Assembly (NCBI RefSeq): GCF_963966145.1
Contig: NC_091048.1
Location: forward strand, 21,576,001-21,640,000
From: Tenebrio molitor
Lineage: Eukaryota > Arthropoda > Insecta > Coleoptera > Tenebrionidae
Reading direction: 5' to 3'
DNA: 64,000 nucleotides
Within the stretch, counting starts at the first letter, position 1, and every line of letters starts with the position of its first letter. This document shows positions 13,880 through 26,300 of this stretch, one piece after another. Made by a program: the position numbers and the translations under genes. Below the pieces are notes generated by a model that made no database searches, was not told the DNA's origin, and saw only the letters and a list, made by a program, of their open reading frames with translations.

Positions 13880-15080
13880 GAACTACATACATCGAAAGAA
13901 GCGTCTTGAGGAGAGGAATCCAACAGCGTACAGTTCAATGGAATTCGATACTTAGTAAGGGGGCAAGGGTCAATCGAATATACAAATGTGAACACAAAGT
14001 AATAATTTTTTTTAAGGTCTACGGTCTGACTTTTAAACATCAAAAGAAGCGTCTTGAAGAGAGGAATCCAACAGTGTAAAATTCAATGGAATACAATACT
14101 TTCTAAGGGAGCAATGGTCAAGCGAATCCGCAAATTTAAACACAAAGTTAATGTCTTTTTTTTGTTTTCTTTATTTTTCTCAAAAACTACGAGAGTCACG
14201 GGGTCACTCTTTACATCAAAAGGAGCGTCTTCAAAAGAGGAATCCAACAGTGTAAAATTCAATGGAATATGATACTTAGTAAGGGAGCAATGGTCAATCG
14301 AAACCGTAAATTTTAAGAGAAAGTAAGAGGTTTTTTTTCAAGTTTTCTTCATTTTTCTCAAAAACTAAGAGAGTTACGGGGTAACTATTCTACATCAAAA
14401 GAAGCGCCTTGAGGAGAAGAATCCAACAGTGTAAAGTTCAATGGAATACGATATATAGTAAGGGAGCGAGAGTCAATCGAATATGCAAATTTAAACACAA
14501 AGTAAGTAAGTGTTTTTCTAGTATTCTTAATTTTTCTCGAAAACTAAAAGAGTTACGGGGTGACTCTTTACATCAAAAGTAGCATCTTGAAAAGAGGAAT
14601 TCAACAGTGTAAAATTCAATAGAATAGGATACTTAGTAAGGAAGCAATGGTTAATCGAATCTGCAAATTACAAAGTATTTTTTTTAAGTTTTCTTAATTT
14701 TTCTCGAAAATGAAGAGGTCTGACTTTTAAATATCAAAAGAAGTGTCTTGAGGAGAGGAATTAAACAGTGAAAAGTTCAATGGAATACGATACTTAGTAA
14801 CGGAGCAAAGGTCGATGAAATATGCAAATTTGAACAAAAAGTAATAATTTTTTAAAGTTTTCTTCATTTTTATCGAAAACTAAGAGAGTTATGGTCTGAC
14901 TTTTATACATCACAAGAAGCGTCTTGAGGAGGGCAATCCAACAGTGCAAAATTCATAGTACTTAGTAAGGGAGCAATGGTCAATCGAATCTCCAAATTAG
15001 AAAAAAGTAATCGTTTCCTAAGGTTTTCTTCATTTTTCTTGGAAACTAAGAGAGTTACGGAGTGGCCGTTATACATACAT
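13880..15080. repeat. ~175-bp tandem satellite, about 7 copies
   Basis: The landmark CAACAGTGTAAAATTCAATG and variants recur at about 13921, 14069, 14245, 14425, 14602, 14766 and 14939 (spacing 148-180, mostly ~175). Each unit also carries AAAGAAGCGTCTTGAGGAG upstream and, downstream, AGGGAGCAATGGTCAATCGA then a T-rich run and ACTAAGAGAGTTACGG. Units have diverged and some contain indels. The short open frames inside (for example 13813-14079) are by-products of the repeat. Confidence 0.9.
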
Positions 15081-15099
15081 ACACATATCAAAATTTAAT

Positions 15100-18000
15100 A
15101 ATACATATCTCCAAACCTGTCAAAAAATTAGGCGGGAGACAATTCTCAAATTCGGGCAGTGTCGAACAAAAAAAAAAATAACCTGTGCGAGCTTTTTCGA
15201 AAAGCTCAAGGGGAAAGAAACTTTCGGCGCGGACTCTATATCCAGCTCGATCATTTTTCCGTCCGGTTTATTTACATTTGTGTCCCGTTAAAAAAATCCT
15301 CATGAATAACGTGTGGCTCTCACGGTGCTAACGGTTTGACGAAAAACAAAAGTGCCATCGCGAAATGGCGAATTCGTTGTAACGGGTCTCGTGGCTCGGT
15401 GGCGTTTCTCAAATTGTGATGAGAAATGCACAAGTGTGCTTTGTTAATGAAATTTTGATGGGGACTGCTCAGCGGCGGCAAAAATAACTGGAAGAGCGTT
15501 GACTTCGTCTAGCAGCAAACATAAAGACCGTTATTCATTGAATTATAAATATTAACCCGCAAGAGCTAAACCGTTTGGGCTAAAAAAATGCCAACACAAT
15601 TAATCGATTTGCAAGGCCGACAGACGTCTAAACTGCCAATCGGCGCTATCAGAGTCAATTACCCGAACTTGTGGAATAATAATCCTCTGCAGAATTTTTC
15701 AGGTGGAGCGAATTATGCAATTATTTTATTGTTACGACTCGCTGCGGTTATTCTATTATCAGAGCCACGATTTGTAGTTGAGGTTAAGAGTTTTACTATT
15801 CTAACACTTTCTTCACTCTGTCCGGGGGATTATGCCGTGGAACAATGAACGACTAGATTGACCAGGCTTGAATATTAATGACTCTTTGTAAGCGACCACT
15901 TTAAGTGTAAATTGTACACTGCGATGGTCACTTATTAGTCATCGTCGCTGTTGTTTTGGCATAGAAAATTAATTTTTATAACAGGATTTCGGTTAGTTAT
16001 AGTCGGTGACATCAGCACCATCCGTAACATCTTTTAAAAATAAATGTTAACACCATATGCTCCGATGACTCGAATTCATTATCCAGCTAGGCATGTTGTT
16101 ACATAATTAACAAATCCTCTATTAGTCGCCTTTTAACTGGCACATAACAGACATTACAAGCTCGGAATGGTGATCGAAAACAACAACTAGAATTTTTACA
16201 AGGTTTCCACGAATTTTTCCAAATTAAAATCGATTTATAAATAACTCTTCTCCGAGGCGTCCTTGACAACGGCTCGGCCTACCTAATTTTATTTAACATA
16301 ACTCACCGCATTCCTCTAGCTGTGAAAACTGTTAAAGTACATTTTTACGAGTAGCGGCGCCGTAAGGAAGATTTGCCGATAGTGGCATTTTTTGTCGAAA
16401 CGGTTATCTACATTCTGCACGAGAAAATAAGTATAATGAGAGGCGTCGTTGGAAGGAAATCTTCGTTTGTTGAGACAGGCCGTATCATTATGATAATGAA
16501 ATGCGAGAAATTTCCAACAGCATTTTAAAGATTTATCAGTTGTGCATTAACATTTAGAGAGCTGATAACACATCGACTACACCGAAGAGCTATTCTATCG
16601 ACGTATGTTAATTCTCACCAACGGCATCTACAACAAATTCTCTCCACACCAGGTTGGTTCGTCGTGATCCCGAAATTAGTCGCTGTCTTGATAATTTTGA
16701 ACGTCATAAAGATATGCAGCATGCTTCCACTTATTAAATCAAACGACCATATAATTTAAGTCTTAAGTAAGGAAGACTCGTCACAATCATTATTTATTTT
16801 TCTGTGAATGCATTTGCATTGTCAGGACGCTAATAGGTAAATTCCTGCTGTACCAAAAAATACTGTAACGCGAGTTCGTCGCTTGACCGACCGTTGCAGT
16901 CTCCACACTAGAACGCGCAGAATTAAATAAACAACAACGTCGAGTTATTGAGTGTTGCAAAACTAAGCAAGAGGCGTTACAATTTTACTTCTGTCACGGT
17001 ATTCTGCTCTACAATCTTTTTTTCATTTTGTTTTTGTGTTTTATTTTTAAAAAACAACTCAAACAACCATATTGCACGATTTACTGCTAATCATAGTTCT
17101 CGTTGGGCTCGTGATAAAATTTGAGATATAGTTTTGCCACTGGATGTTGGAACATCGCATTTTATTGACGTCCAGGTTCATCGCTTGACTGACCGTTGCA
17201 GTTTCCGCACCGAAATGACCAGTAATAAACGAGAACGCTTCTGTCAGGTTCGAAGATAAGTCAGCTCTAATCGTCATTCTCTTCCTCGAGGAAATTCGTA
17301 TTATTCCGACGTGCTTTTCTATCCTGCAGACGTTAAAAGTTCTCAGCAGGATAACGATACGTGTTTGTCGTCACTTCGCTCGACGTAACCTCGATTCTTA
17401 ATTGCTCTTTTGCATCTGTTCGAAGAAAAGAGAACCACCCTTATGGTTCCCGGCAATTATTTTACGACACGCTGTAGGTGTTATTGTTCTTTGAAGTGTT
17501 TAATAGTACTTGACAATTTACAAGTCTGCAAGAATGGTCGATTTTAGGTCACGAGAAGTCCTTGATCTACGCAATTGTTCATGTGTCTCGGAGTTTAACA
17601 CCAGTTCGGTTGCGCAAGCGGTGCAACTTTTCAATCAGTAATGGCTGCTCCTGCATATAAAGTCGTATCCAAAAATTTCCATTTTCTAGTACTTTCTCTT
17701 CTGTTAATTAAAAAGAAAACATTGTTTGTCGATTTACTTTATAAAAATATGCCAACAGAGTCAGCAATTAAAGGATTAAAGTCGGTCATACGATAGTCTG
17801 TGACAAATTGTTTATTTGCGTAACAACAATCGATTTATTAAAATACATAAAAATTGAGAACCACCTCATTCAACAATTTAAAAACGGAATTTTCACGACT
17901 GATTGAGCATACATAAAGTACAATAACAATAAAGTGTGCTGCGATAAAAGTCAAGTGGTATGATTAATTCCAAAAAAAAGGACAAAAGTAAATAATTTTT

Positions 18001-20290
18001 TCACAAACCAGAATAAATAAACACCGCTATCTGGATAAATTTATTACAATTCTAAACTTATTTGATACATTATTTCAAATTGTTACTTTTGTGATTTACG
18101 ATAAAATCTGAATAGTTTCGCTTGATATAGACATAATGGAGGACTTAATGTATTCACTTTGTCTACGAAAGGTCGTTTTGAACGAAATTCATGAATATTT
18201 TCTCTATAAAGTGAAATTACGACTTCTTAGACGACGAATTTGTCATTTAAAACAAGTTTAGTGGTGAAAATAACAAATAAAATATGCTAGACGTCCACAC
18301 TGGACAACTACATAAAGAAATAACAAAAGGGAAATGACTCTACGCTGGATGAATTTGAAGAAGAACCAAGCACAACTCCTTATACATAAATGTCAAGGTT
18401 TCGTCGAAAACTGATTGGAAAAAAAATTTGAACTGTCAATGTCGCGATTTCCTATTTCTTAGAATCTAAGTGTCAACTCGGTGCGATGTTAACAATTCCC
18501 TCAACGTCAATGACTTTGAGACACAATAGCAAACCAACAGGAAGTACGTGATCTTCCTCTGGAGACAGCGGATGTGAGTAGTGAAAAAACGGAAATGCCA
18601 TCACAACATGTCCCACCAACTGCATTTCTTTGGTGCAGCTGCAGTTTCCTTTGGAAAATGGCGGCCGGTCATTTTGATCGTGACATCATTTGTCTCCAGA
18701 GCACCACATTTACTTTCATTTAACAATAGAGGTGTGATTGACTCCACCCATTATCACAAGAGTACCAAGTTTAGCACTTTATTGAAGCAGAGACATCGAG
18801 AGTATTTGCATACAAAGAAAGTGACATTTTACCTCACCTAAGGACTATATTGTATCGAGGCCCATGTCCTACATTAAGTCGCTCCTTGAAAAGATTAATT
18901 TATCAAGACTTAAACCTATACTTAAGTCTGCAAAGTGATCGGTTTTGGGTGTCGACGCGCCCACTGTGAAAATCCCAAAAATTCATTAAAAAACCATTGA
19001 ACTTTGATTTTGGCGAGAAAATTTGAAAGCCCACATGTGAGACATCACCGAGAATTATCCGGTTCTTCACCTAAGTGGGTGTCGAGATCTTTCAACTGTT
19101 CGCGAGTTGTAAAAATGAAATCTGTTTCTTGTCAGCATCTCTACGATTGTGGTAAACGACCAGCTGGAATTCTACAATTAAATTTAATAACCTTAATAAG
19201 GCTCTAAACATCCATTATCAGTTATTACATTGCGCACACGGGAAAATTTAATTTAGCAAAAGACATTTCAATATAATTTAATAACGATTTCAAGTACAAT
19301 CATCGAGCCAGGTAGTTGTGGTTTATGTTTAAATCTGCGCCGTCGCTGAAACGTCAAAGTAATTATTTTTCTTATACTGCCGGCAGAAACATTTCCCGTG
19401 AAATTCCAAGAATGCGCTTTTTACTACGTTTACAGTGATCATTACACAGAAATTCACTAGAATTACATTAATAATTCGTTTGAGTTTATTGCGTCGTAAA
19501 AATTGCAATTCCGAGAGGGTTAGGGTTAGCTACTGGAAGAAAAAGAAAAACTCACCGTCGTTGTCTGCAGCCACATCCACACGACTAGCGGAAGTATTAT
19601 CTTCATTTTTGCTGCAATTAAAAGTTGCAATTAGACAAACAATCACGAAATCATTTAGTGGTATTTAAAAGAAATTGGAGTTGGTAAAAGGACAAGGTAA
19701 TTCTGCTTGGTGAGGTGCGATCGACAAAAAAGTAATTAAGGCGAATGCTACGGTATTGAGTGCAAAGTTTGTTTGTCTGTGAGCATGCAAATTTACGAAA
19801 TTAGAACGGGACCGCAAAAAACGTCTATTCATCCGCCGGTCGTCGATCAATGGAAGCCAAATCGGGAGAGTATGGATGGTTATGCAAAACAGCACGAGCT
19901 AATTGCGTCGCCCTTTCTCTTTCACCGTTGTACGCATCCCGGTATCAATAGTTTATTAATAAAACGAAAAATGGAATTCTATAATATGATAAATCTGTGG
20001 AGTGCAGTCTGCAAGTTCATCGGCATTCAGACTCTCCATTTTACATGAGATTTCGGTCCGCCGACCTATTAATCATCAGCATTTTAAATTATTTCTGCAT
20101 TTTTTGCCGTCAGCTATACTCTTCAATGAATCGTGTTCGTCGAAATGCACTCATATCGTAACTCTATTTGGTTTCTGGGTCGAACTTTCATCTTCAAGAG
20201 TGGACGATATATCAAACAAGAAGGTGGAGCTCTGGGGACAGTTGACATATAAAAATGAAATTTGAGTGCATAATGTTAAAAGTTGAAAAT
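15100..20290. other. Unassigned intergenic or intronic DNA
   Basis: No gene is supported. A ~35-bp motif beginning GTTCGTCGCTTGACCGACCG occurs at about 16873 and again, slightly changed, at about 17174. The part at 18.1-18.9 kb has broken open frames that might be an old pseudogene, but I could not identify it. Confidence 0.4.
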
Positions 20291-20291
20291 A

Positions 20292-20447
20292 GAAATATAT
20301 CATCGTGACCGATACCTATTGGTCAATTTTGATCGCGTCTGGGAATACATTCGGTTTCTTTCAAATTCGAAAGTATGTAGGTAAACGAATTTCCTGCTCC
20401 AGTCGGCTTAGCGACAGCAGGGATGGTCGTTGCAACAGTTCAATTAT
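20292..20447 (+). repeat. Long direct repeat, left copy
   Basis: This 156-bp sequence (from GAAATATATCATCGTGACCG to CAACAGTTCAATTATT) recurs in the same orientation at 22407-22555 with few changes. The pair brackets the 2-kb block holding the mitochondrial insertion and the first orphan gene. Confidence 0.9.
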
Positions 20448-20623
20448 TTACAGTTGGATTTAAATGTGACATTCAGAATTTGCCGAATTTATTCTACATT
20501 ATAAAGCGGCACATTCAAAATTTGACAAGTTTTCGAAGCAAGCTGGACCAGACGACCATTTATATCGAGTGTTCAATTGAAAAGTTCATCAAATTTGAAT
20601 TTTTACAAAATTGTGAAATATGT

Positions 20624-20661
20624 CTTATACTTGGGCCAACCAACAGATATAGTAATAAAAC
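20624..20661 (+). repeat. Inverted repeat, left arm, flanking mitochondrial insertion
   Basis: The arm TATACTTGGGCCAACCAACA plus GATATAGTAATAAA is repeated inverted at about 21093-21131 (GATATAATAATAAA in the partner). The two arms, about 38 bp each, enclose the mitochondrial 16S segment. Confidence 0.85.
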
Positions 20662-20879
20662 CGCCCCCTAGTACCCGCGTATTTTAAATAGCAGCTTCCA
20701 ATTGGCTTATTCAAAACGTGCGCAGATTTTCGAAAGCCTGATGTACATCCACAAAAATTACTTGACGGCATCCGGCATCTCATTCGTTTTAACCTCGCTT
20801 CGGGAGTTTGGCCACGTGTTTATGTTTGTTTGTTTTCCTTGGCATTTTTCGATTTGTATTACGAAAATTTATTTAACTT

Positions 20880-21040
20880 TTCTTTTATTTTTACATTTAT
20901 TTTTGATTTTATGATCCTTTTTATTGATTTTAAGATTAAATTACCTTAGGGATAACAGCGTAATTTTTTTGGAAAGTTCATATTTATAAAAAAGTTTGCG
21001 ACCTCGATGTTGGATTAAAATTTATTTTTGGTGAATAACA
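20880..21040 (+). pseudogene. Nuclear copy of mitochondrial 16S rRNA (numt)
   Basis: The strand shown contains the near-universal peptidyl-transferase-region sequence of insect mitochondrial large-subunit rRNA: TTACCTTAGGGATAACAGCG at 20941-20960, then GTAATTTTTTTGGAAAGTTC, AAAAAAGTTTGCGACCTCGA (20989-21008) and TGTTGGATTAAAATTTATTT. The upstream part (GATCCTTTTTATTGATTTTAAGATTAAA) also fits insect 16S. The flanking sequence is not mitochondrial, so this is a nuclear insertion of roughly 120-170 bp. It lies between inverted-repeat arms at 20624-20661 and 21093-21131. Ends are approximate because conservation fades. Confidence 0.92.
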
Positions 21041-21092
21041 ATAGTTTTTTTTTCAAGACTTATAAGAATGACAAATGGCATAGAACCTGCTT

Positions 21093-21131
21093 TTATTATT
21101 ATATCTGTTGGTTGGCCCAAGTATAGAAGAT
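21093..21131 (-). repeat. Inverted repeat, right arm
   Basis: Inverted partner of the arm at 20624-20661; see that entry. Confidence 0.85.
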
Positions 21132-21340
21132 CAGTGACAAAAGTTAGGTTAGGACCACGCTAAGATGTGAGATTTTTGACAACATTTAATGTGAGTGCCA
21201 AGTTATCAACAGGTTTATAATTATTGCGGGGGATGTTTTTGGCTACATGTTTGGTAACATTGAATACAAAACGTCTTAATTTGACAAAAGTCGCAAGTAT
21301 GTGTAATCTGTAAAATCTTAGGTTAGATGTGTTTTTTTTT

Positions 21341-22033
21341 ATGTTGAAAGCATTAAATGCACACCAAGACAATTTTAAAATCATAGAAGATGTTGAAAAT
21401 ATGGACCACCTTCATGAATACATTTTAAAACTTTACGATGAAAATTTCTCATCACATTTTCCAATTCATTTGAATATCCCGCTGCAAGAGCAAGTTTGCG
21501 CGCGCGCCAACGTTTGTCTTGTTAATAACGACCTAGACGTCCCAGATAGTGTTATTCTTGTATTAACGCCGCCACAGCAAAATATGACAATCCGGTTTAA
21601 TGCCGCAAATGAATTGACCAATTTTATATTAATCTTAAGAGGTTTTTTGAAGCTCAGGTGAGAAAACAACCAAACAGTTACTTTATTATAGTTTGTCACA
21701 AAATATAATTTGCGTTTAACAGCTCAGCGCTCTTATGACGTTTTTCAAAAATCTAATTTGGTGGTTAAGGTGTATAGTATCATATCATAGCAGAACTTTA
21801 ATTACATGATAGAACATTCTTCTACAACATCAATTATAATTTGCCAAATCTACTGTTCAAATGGAACTTATTTACTTCGGACCTAGGCTATAAAATTTGT
21901 GGTGTACTTAATTTTATTGAACTTGATTGTACATTATTGTGTAGTAGGTACTATCAGTATTTTTTTTTGTAGCGACGAAGAACAATCACCAAGAAGCCAT
22001 GATTCAGGGGGGTCCTCTTTATCCTTGAGTTAA
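21341..22033 (+). CDS. Orphan two-exon gene A, 125 aa
   Basis: I do not recognise the protein. Exon 1 runs from the ATG at 21341 to 21657 and ends in a strong donor, CAG/GTGAGA. The intron is 21658-21972 with a T-rich tract before TAG. Exon 2 (21973-22033) continues in frame as a short acidic, Ser-rich tail (SDEEQSPRSHDSGGSS) and stops at TAA. Exon 1 encodes about 105 residues with charged and hydrophobic segments, for example HLHEYILKLYDEN and MTIRFNAANELTNFI; no signal peptide or membrane span is evident. The intron interrupts a Ser codon (AG/C) in phase 2, exactly as in gene B at 53389, and the exon-1 ends resemble each other (RFNAANELTNFI versus EFRNATEKNNFL). It is embedded in a repeat-bounded block, so it could belong to a mobile element. 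An upstream exon cannot be excluded. Confidence 0.5.
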
Positions 22034-22406
22034 CAAAATGAAATTTCTTTTCTAAAGTTTAAATCGAAAAGAAATAAGCCTAATTTGTCCAATTTACAGA
22101 ATTGGAAAGAAAAGACAAAATATCCCGAAATGCCTTAAAATTTTGTGATTTGTACAAATAGTACAAACTTGTGACATTGTATTTTTTTTTAATATACCCA
22201 CTTTAAAAACAGGGCAGAATCCTTAAAATATTGATTTGTTCTGAAAATTTAAATGTTTTTTAAATACACTTTAAAAAACTGGTCAAAATCGTTGAAATTT
22301 CAATAACAAGAAGCTAAAACAGCTCAAAATTTATGGATATATTTTTTTTAACTTTATAATTTTGGATCTTGAAATCAAATTATCCTAAACAGACCCATAT
22401 AGTAGT

Positions 22407-22555
22407 GAAATATATCATTGTGACCGATATTGCCCAATTTTGATCGCGTCTGGGACCACATTCAGTTTCTTTCAAATTCGAAAGTAGATAAACGAATTTC
22501 CTGCTCCAGTCGGGTAAACGGCGGCAAGGATGGTCGTTGCAACAGTTCAGTTATT
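22407..22555 (+). repeat. Long direct repeat, right copy
   Basis: Second copy of the 20292-20447 sequence, same orientation, with small deletions. Confidence 0.9.
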
Positions 22556-22908
22556 CTTCACGAACCGATGGAAAATTTTAAATACCAATTACGGTTGATC
22601 GACTAATATTTACGCGGTTTTTAGAGTCATGATTTACGCAAACAACATGCAATTTTCTAACTGTAAAAACACACTTAATTAGGGTCTTTATAATAAAGTC
22701 GTCGATAAATTTTCATCGTCTTTAATAACGTGGTTGATTGCTGGCCGATTTGACAGTTGCGAGTTAATTAAAGTCAACGTTCGACAAAACAAAGATCAAC
22801 ACTGAAAAACGAGCTCTAGTTAATAGCAACAACAGTTAACAATTAGTTTATCAGACACCAGATGATAACATAAAATGTGTAGTTATTTTCTTAGTTAAAT
22901 TAATTATA

Positions 22909-23304
22909 CAGGGTGTATCTAAAATTCGTGTGTTAATTTTAATCAGTGGAAGAACTCGCCAAATTATGAAACTTTTCTCTGTAACATTTTGCATAAGTTT
23001 TCCAAGATTTTTTGTCCCCCAATTTTTACCAAATGAGTCGGTTTGTGTGATTAACTAGTCTCTATTATTTAGTAGAATTTTAATTTTAATGATTTAATTT
23101 TTTCTATAACAATGTAACTTTTTGACAAACAACAGAAAATGTTCGCCCTTGCCCATAGGCGGGTATACATTTTGATGGATGATTTATTCCAAATTTTAAA
23201 TCAATTTGTGACGCTTTTTCGTCAAAAATTCAAATAGAAAAAACGTTTCATTTAACAAGCTCTGCTACGTGTTAAAATTAACACTCGCATTTTAGATACA
23301 CCCG
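22909..23304. mobile_element. CAGGGTG-type MITE
   Basis: Begins CAGGGTGTATCTAAAATTCG after TA and ends with the inverse AAAATTAACACTCGCATTTTAGATACACCCG; the inner TIR halves match over about 35 bp, with a 1-base loss at the right tip. No coding capacity. Confidence 0.8.
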
Positions 23305-23309
23305 ATATA

Positions 23310-26300
23310 ATAGATTAATTCTAAGCAATTTTATAACCCAGATAAGAAGATAAGAGCTGATTTGGAAAACTTGTTCTGTACTCTCTATCAGTGGTGTTAC
23401 TATATTCGCTCCTTTTGTCTATTGTGTTGTTATTGGATCAATTGACATCATCATGTATCATAATCTTGACCATCGATGGAGATTACCTTCTGTTAACATT
23501 AAGCACATACATATTGTGCATTAATCTCTCTCACGATCGGCGTGATCTGGAACATTGTTCTGTTTTTGCACAGAAAATTGCTTTATGTAACTTCATTACC
23601 TTTCAGATTGTTTACGGTTAACGTTAATTTTTAAAAGTATGTCTACGATTTGCCTTCAACAATTGGCTTTGCACACAAAAGAGAGCGTAACCGCATTATA
23701 TAAAACTACTATTTACAATAATGCAACCGAATAATATTTCAGAACGGATATACGAAAACAAGACATGGTTAATTAAAGTTCATTTTTAATAATATTATAC
23801 TTTTTATGAATATTTCTCTGCTATAAAAATGTTCAATTTAAATTCAAGTCGTACTTAAATAGAAAGGTGCTACAGTGTATTAAAAGACAGAACACTTATT
23901 TAAAATTCTATGTAATTAGAAAATGTATTATGTATTATAAATTAGCTTCACAAATGTGAAAAATTCGCAGTTAAAATATGTACAGGTATGTAAATGAAAG
24001 ACCTTCTAAATCTGATTTTTTTTTGTTACTAACAATAAGTTAAGAACCAAGTAAAATTTACAAGAGCTTTATTAATAATAATAAAGCTACCTTTTGCCTC
24101 CGACTTTGCATCAACACCAAGTTGAATTTTTATTTGAAAGCTTCTAAAAATGATCGTATAATTCTTCGCTGGATCTATCTCCTCTATCAATTACTGAAGC
24201 TTGTGAAAGAAAAACAAGTAAATACCATAAATATAAACAAATTTTGATATGTCCAAAAGTATCTGATCGAAAAAATTAAGAGATTAAACTAATCAGAATT
24301 AAGAAATCGCGCAAATAATCGTACGTTAGACCACAAAGAAATTAAAATAAGAATGGAATTAAGAACTTACTTCTGATGTATAGGATTCCAATGTAAAAAA
24401 ACAGAAGACGTGAGATGGCACGCCCACAAGCCGCTTAGATTAAAATCGAGGAAATGGATATAAGAGTGGTGAGCTCACTACACCGCGGTATATTCGACAG
24501 AGATTTATCGTTGATGAAAAAAAGTGCAGAACATAATTTAAAATTTTCCTTTTCTGGCAAATTTTGTTTGAAGAAAACTTATTTATTAGTTTTTGGGCAC
24601 AGTGGATTAAAACAGATACACAAACAAAAATTTCTAAAAATTGTTCTGTTTTACTGAGAACGAAAATTTAATTTTTTAATTTTTTTTTTCTTCCAGCCAG
24701 ATGAATAACACAATGATTGTTGACCATACACGCAATTAACAGTTTCCATCTTTATCAAAAGCTTTAAATTAGAACAGCACACAATAGAGACATAGTACAG
24801 CGGCCAGCTAGAACGCCAATCGTTGCCATCTGCAAAGAATAAAAGGCACTAACCCAAATTCAGTTCTCGTATAATTATAATTCTTGATCTGGCCCTACCA
24901 AACCTTATAATTTGACGTCGCGTGATAAACGCTTCATTCCTACACACACAAGAATAGCTGCCATAATAGGCGTGCTTTTCTTGAATGAATGCGATGATTC
25001 ATTTGGAAAAAGCCGACATTCCATCCGTTCGGAATTATTTATGAAAAAGCTCCCCTCCACGCCGATCGCTACACTTTTTCATATTAATTACTGGGTTCCT
25101 CGACAATTACTCCTAAACTACACATAATTGCATAATGTACCGGCTACTTTCTATTTTGTAACGTTTCAAATATCTAATTGAATCGAATCACCGGCACTCT
25201 TGCTCCGAGGATGCCTTAACAACACAATAAATTGTCGATACCGACTCGTGCATCGACACATTTTACGTTTCTCTTGGCATTTACTATAATAATAAAGTTA
25301 TACCATCGAGATATTGCGAATCGTGGCCAACTTCAATATGGACGACTCTCATCCCGCCGCCATTTTGTGACCGCGCAACCCCAACCTAACCGGTCACGTG
25401 ACGCACAAGTCGATCCAGATCGGCGAAATGCGTTACGCAAAAAGTGTTTCGATGTTTTTACGGTCGTGCTGTAGAAAGTTTGCGTGCGTTTTAATTTAAC
25501 GAGCACGTGTTGAGAGCTCATTTTGCCACACGAATGGATTATCCGCCGACTTCGTTTGAATTAGTGGCGATTAGCGAGTCCTTTGACGGAGACGCGAAAA
25601 ATTCGCTCGTAAATCCGGCAACAGTTGTTCGACTGGTGTGAATTAATGACAGACGAGATTTTACAGTTGGTACGGTTCATTATTTGATATTTTGAAAATG
25701 CCATTGAAAGACTTTTTCGTTGCGAATTCTGTAATCACACATCGCGGATCATGACCAAGAACTGGCTTTTCTATATTAAAAGTCGACCCCGAGGTCGTTC
25801 GGGTTGGTATATCGATTCGTATCCTTTCACATTATTATTTAAGTGCATATCCGCCAATCTGGACAAGGACGCCGCCGCCTGTTTTAGACAAGATGGTTGG
25901 ATTTCGATTCGAATTTGTCACCGCTTAGGGCGTCGGCCACCAAAGGCGTAACTTGATGGATAAATCATTCGTTATCTTTCATCAATAGACGCATCAAATT
26001 TCTTCGTACGCCCCTGACCCATCTCACAAATTACTAGGTGGAAGGTTTATTTATCTTCGATTATGAAAAAATGTTCTGGTTGTGGAAAGTTTAGAGGGTC
26101 AGTGTGTGCAGCTTTGGTCTGTGAAATTTACACATATCTGCATATTTTACCAAAACAAAACCTGTTTGACAGAACTAGATGCGGGTTACAAAACATTGAA
26201 GAAAATTAATTATTCTCGCGGGCTAAAATATCAAGTTTGGACAATTTTAGCTTCGATTCGGGTGATTTATTGACAATAAAAACACCAGTGGGAGTGTTTC

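Noticed and set aside
23391..23621. Hydrophobic 76-codon frame
   Set aside because: It begins with GTG rather than ATG and has no supporting features.
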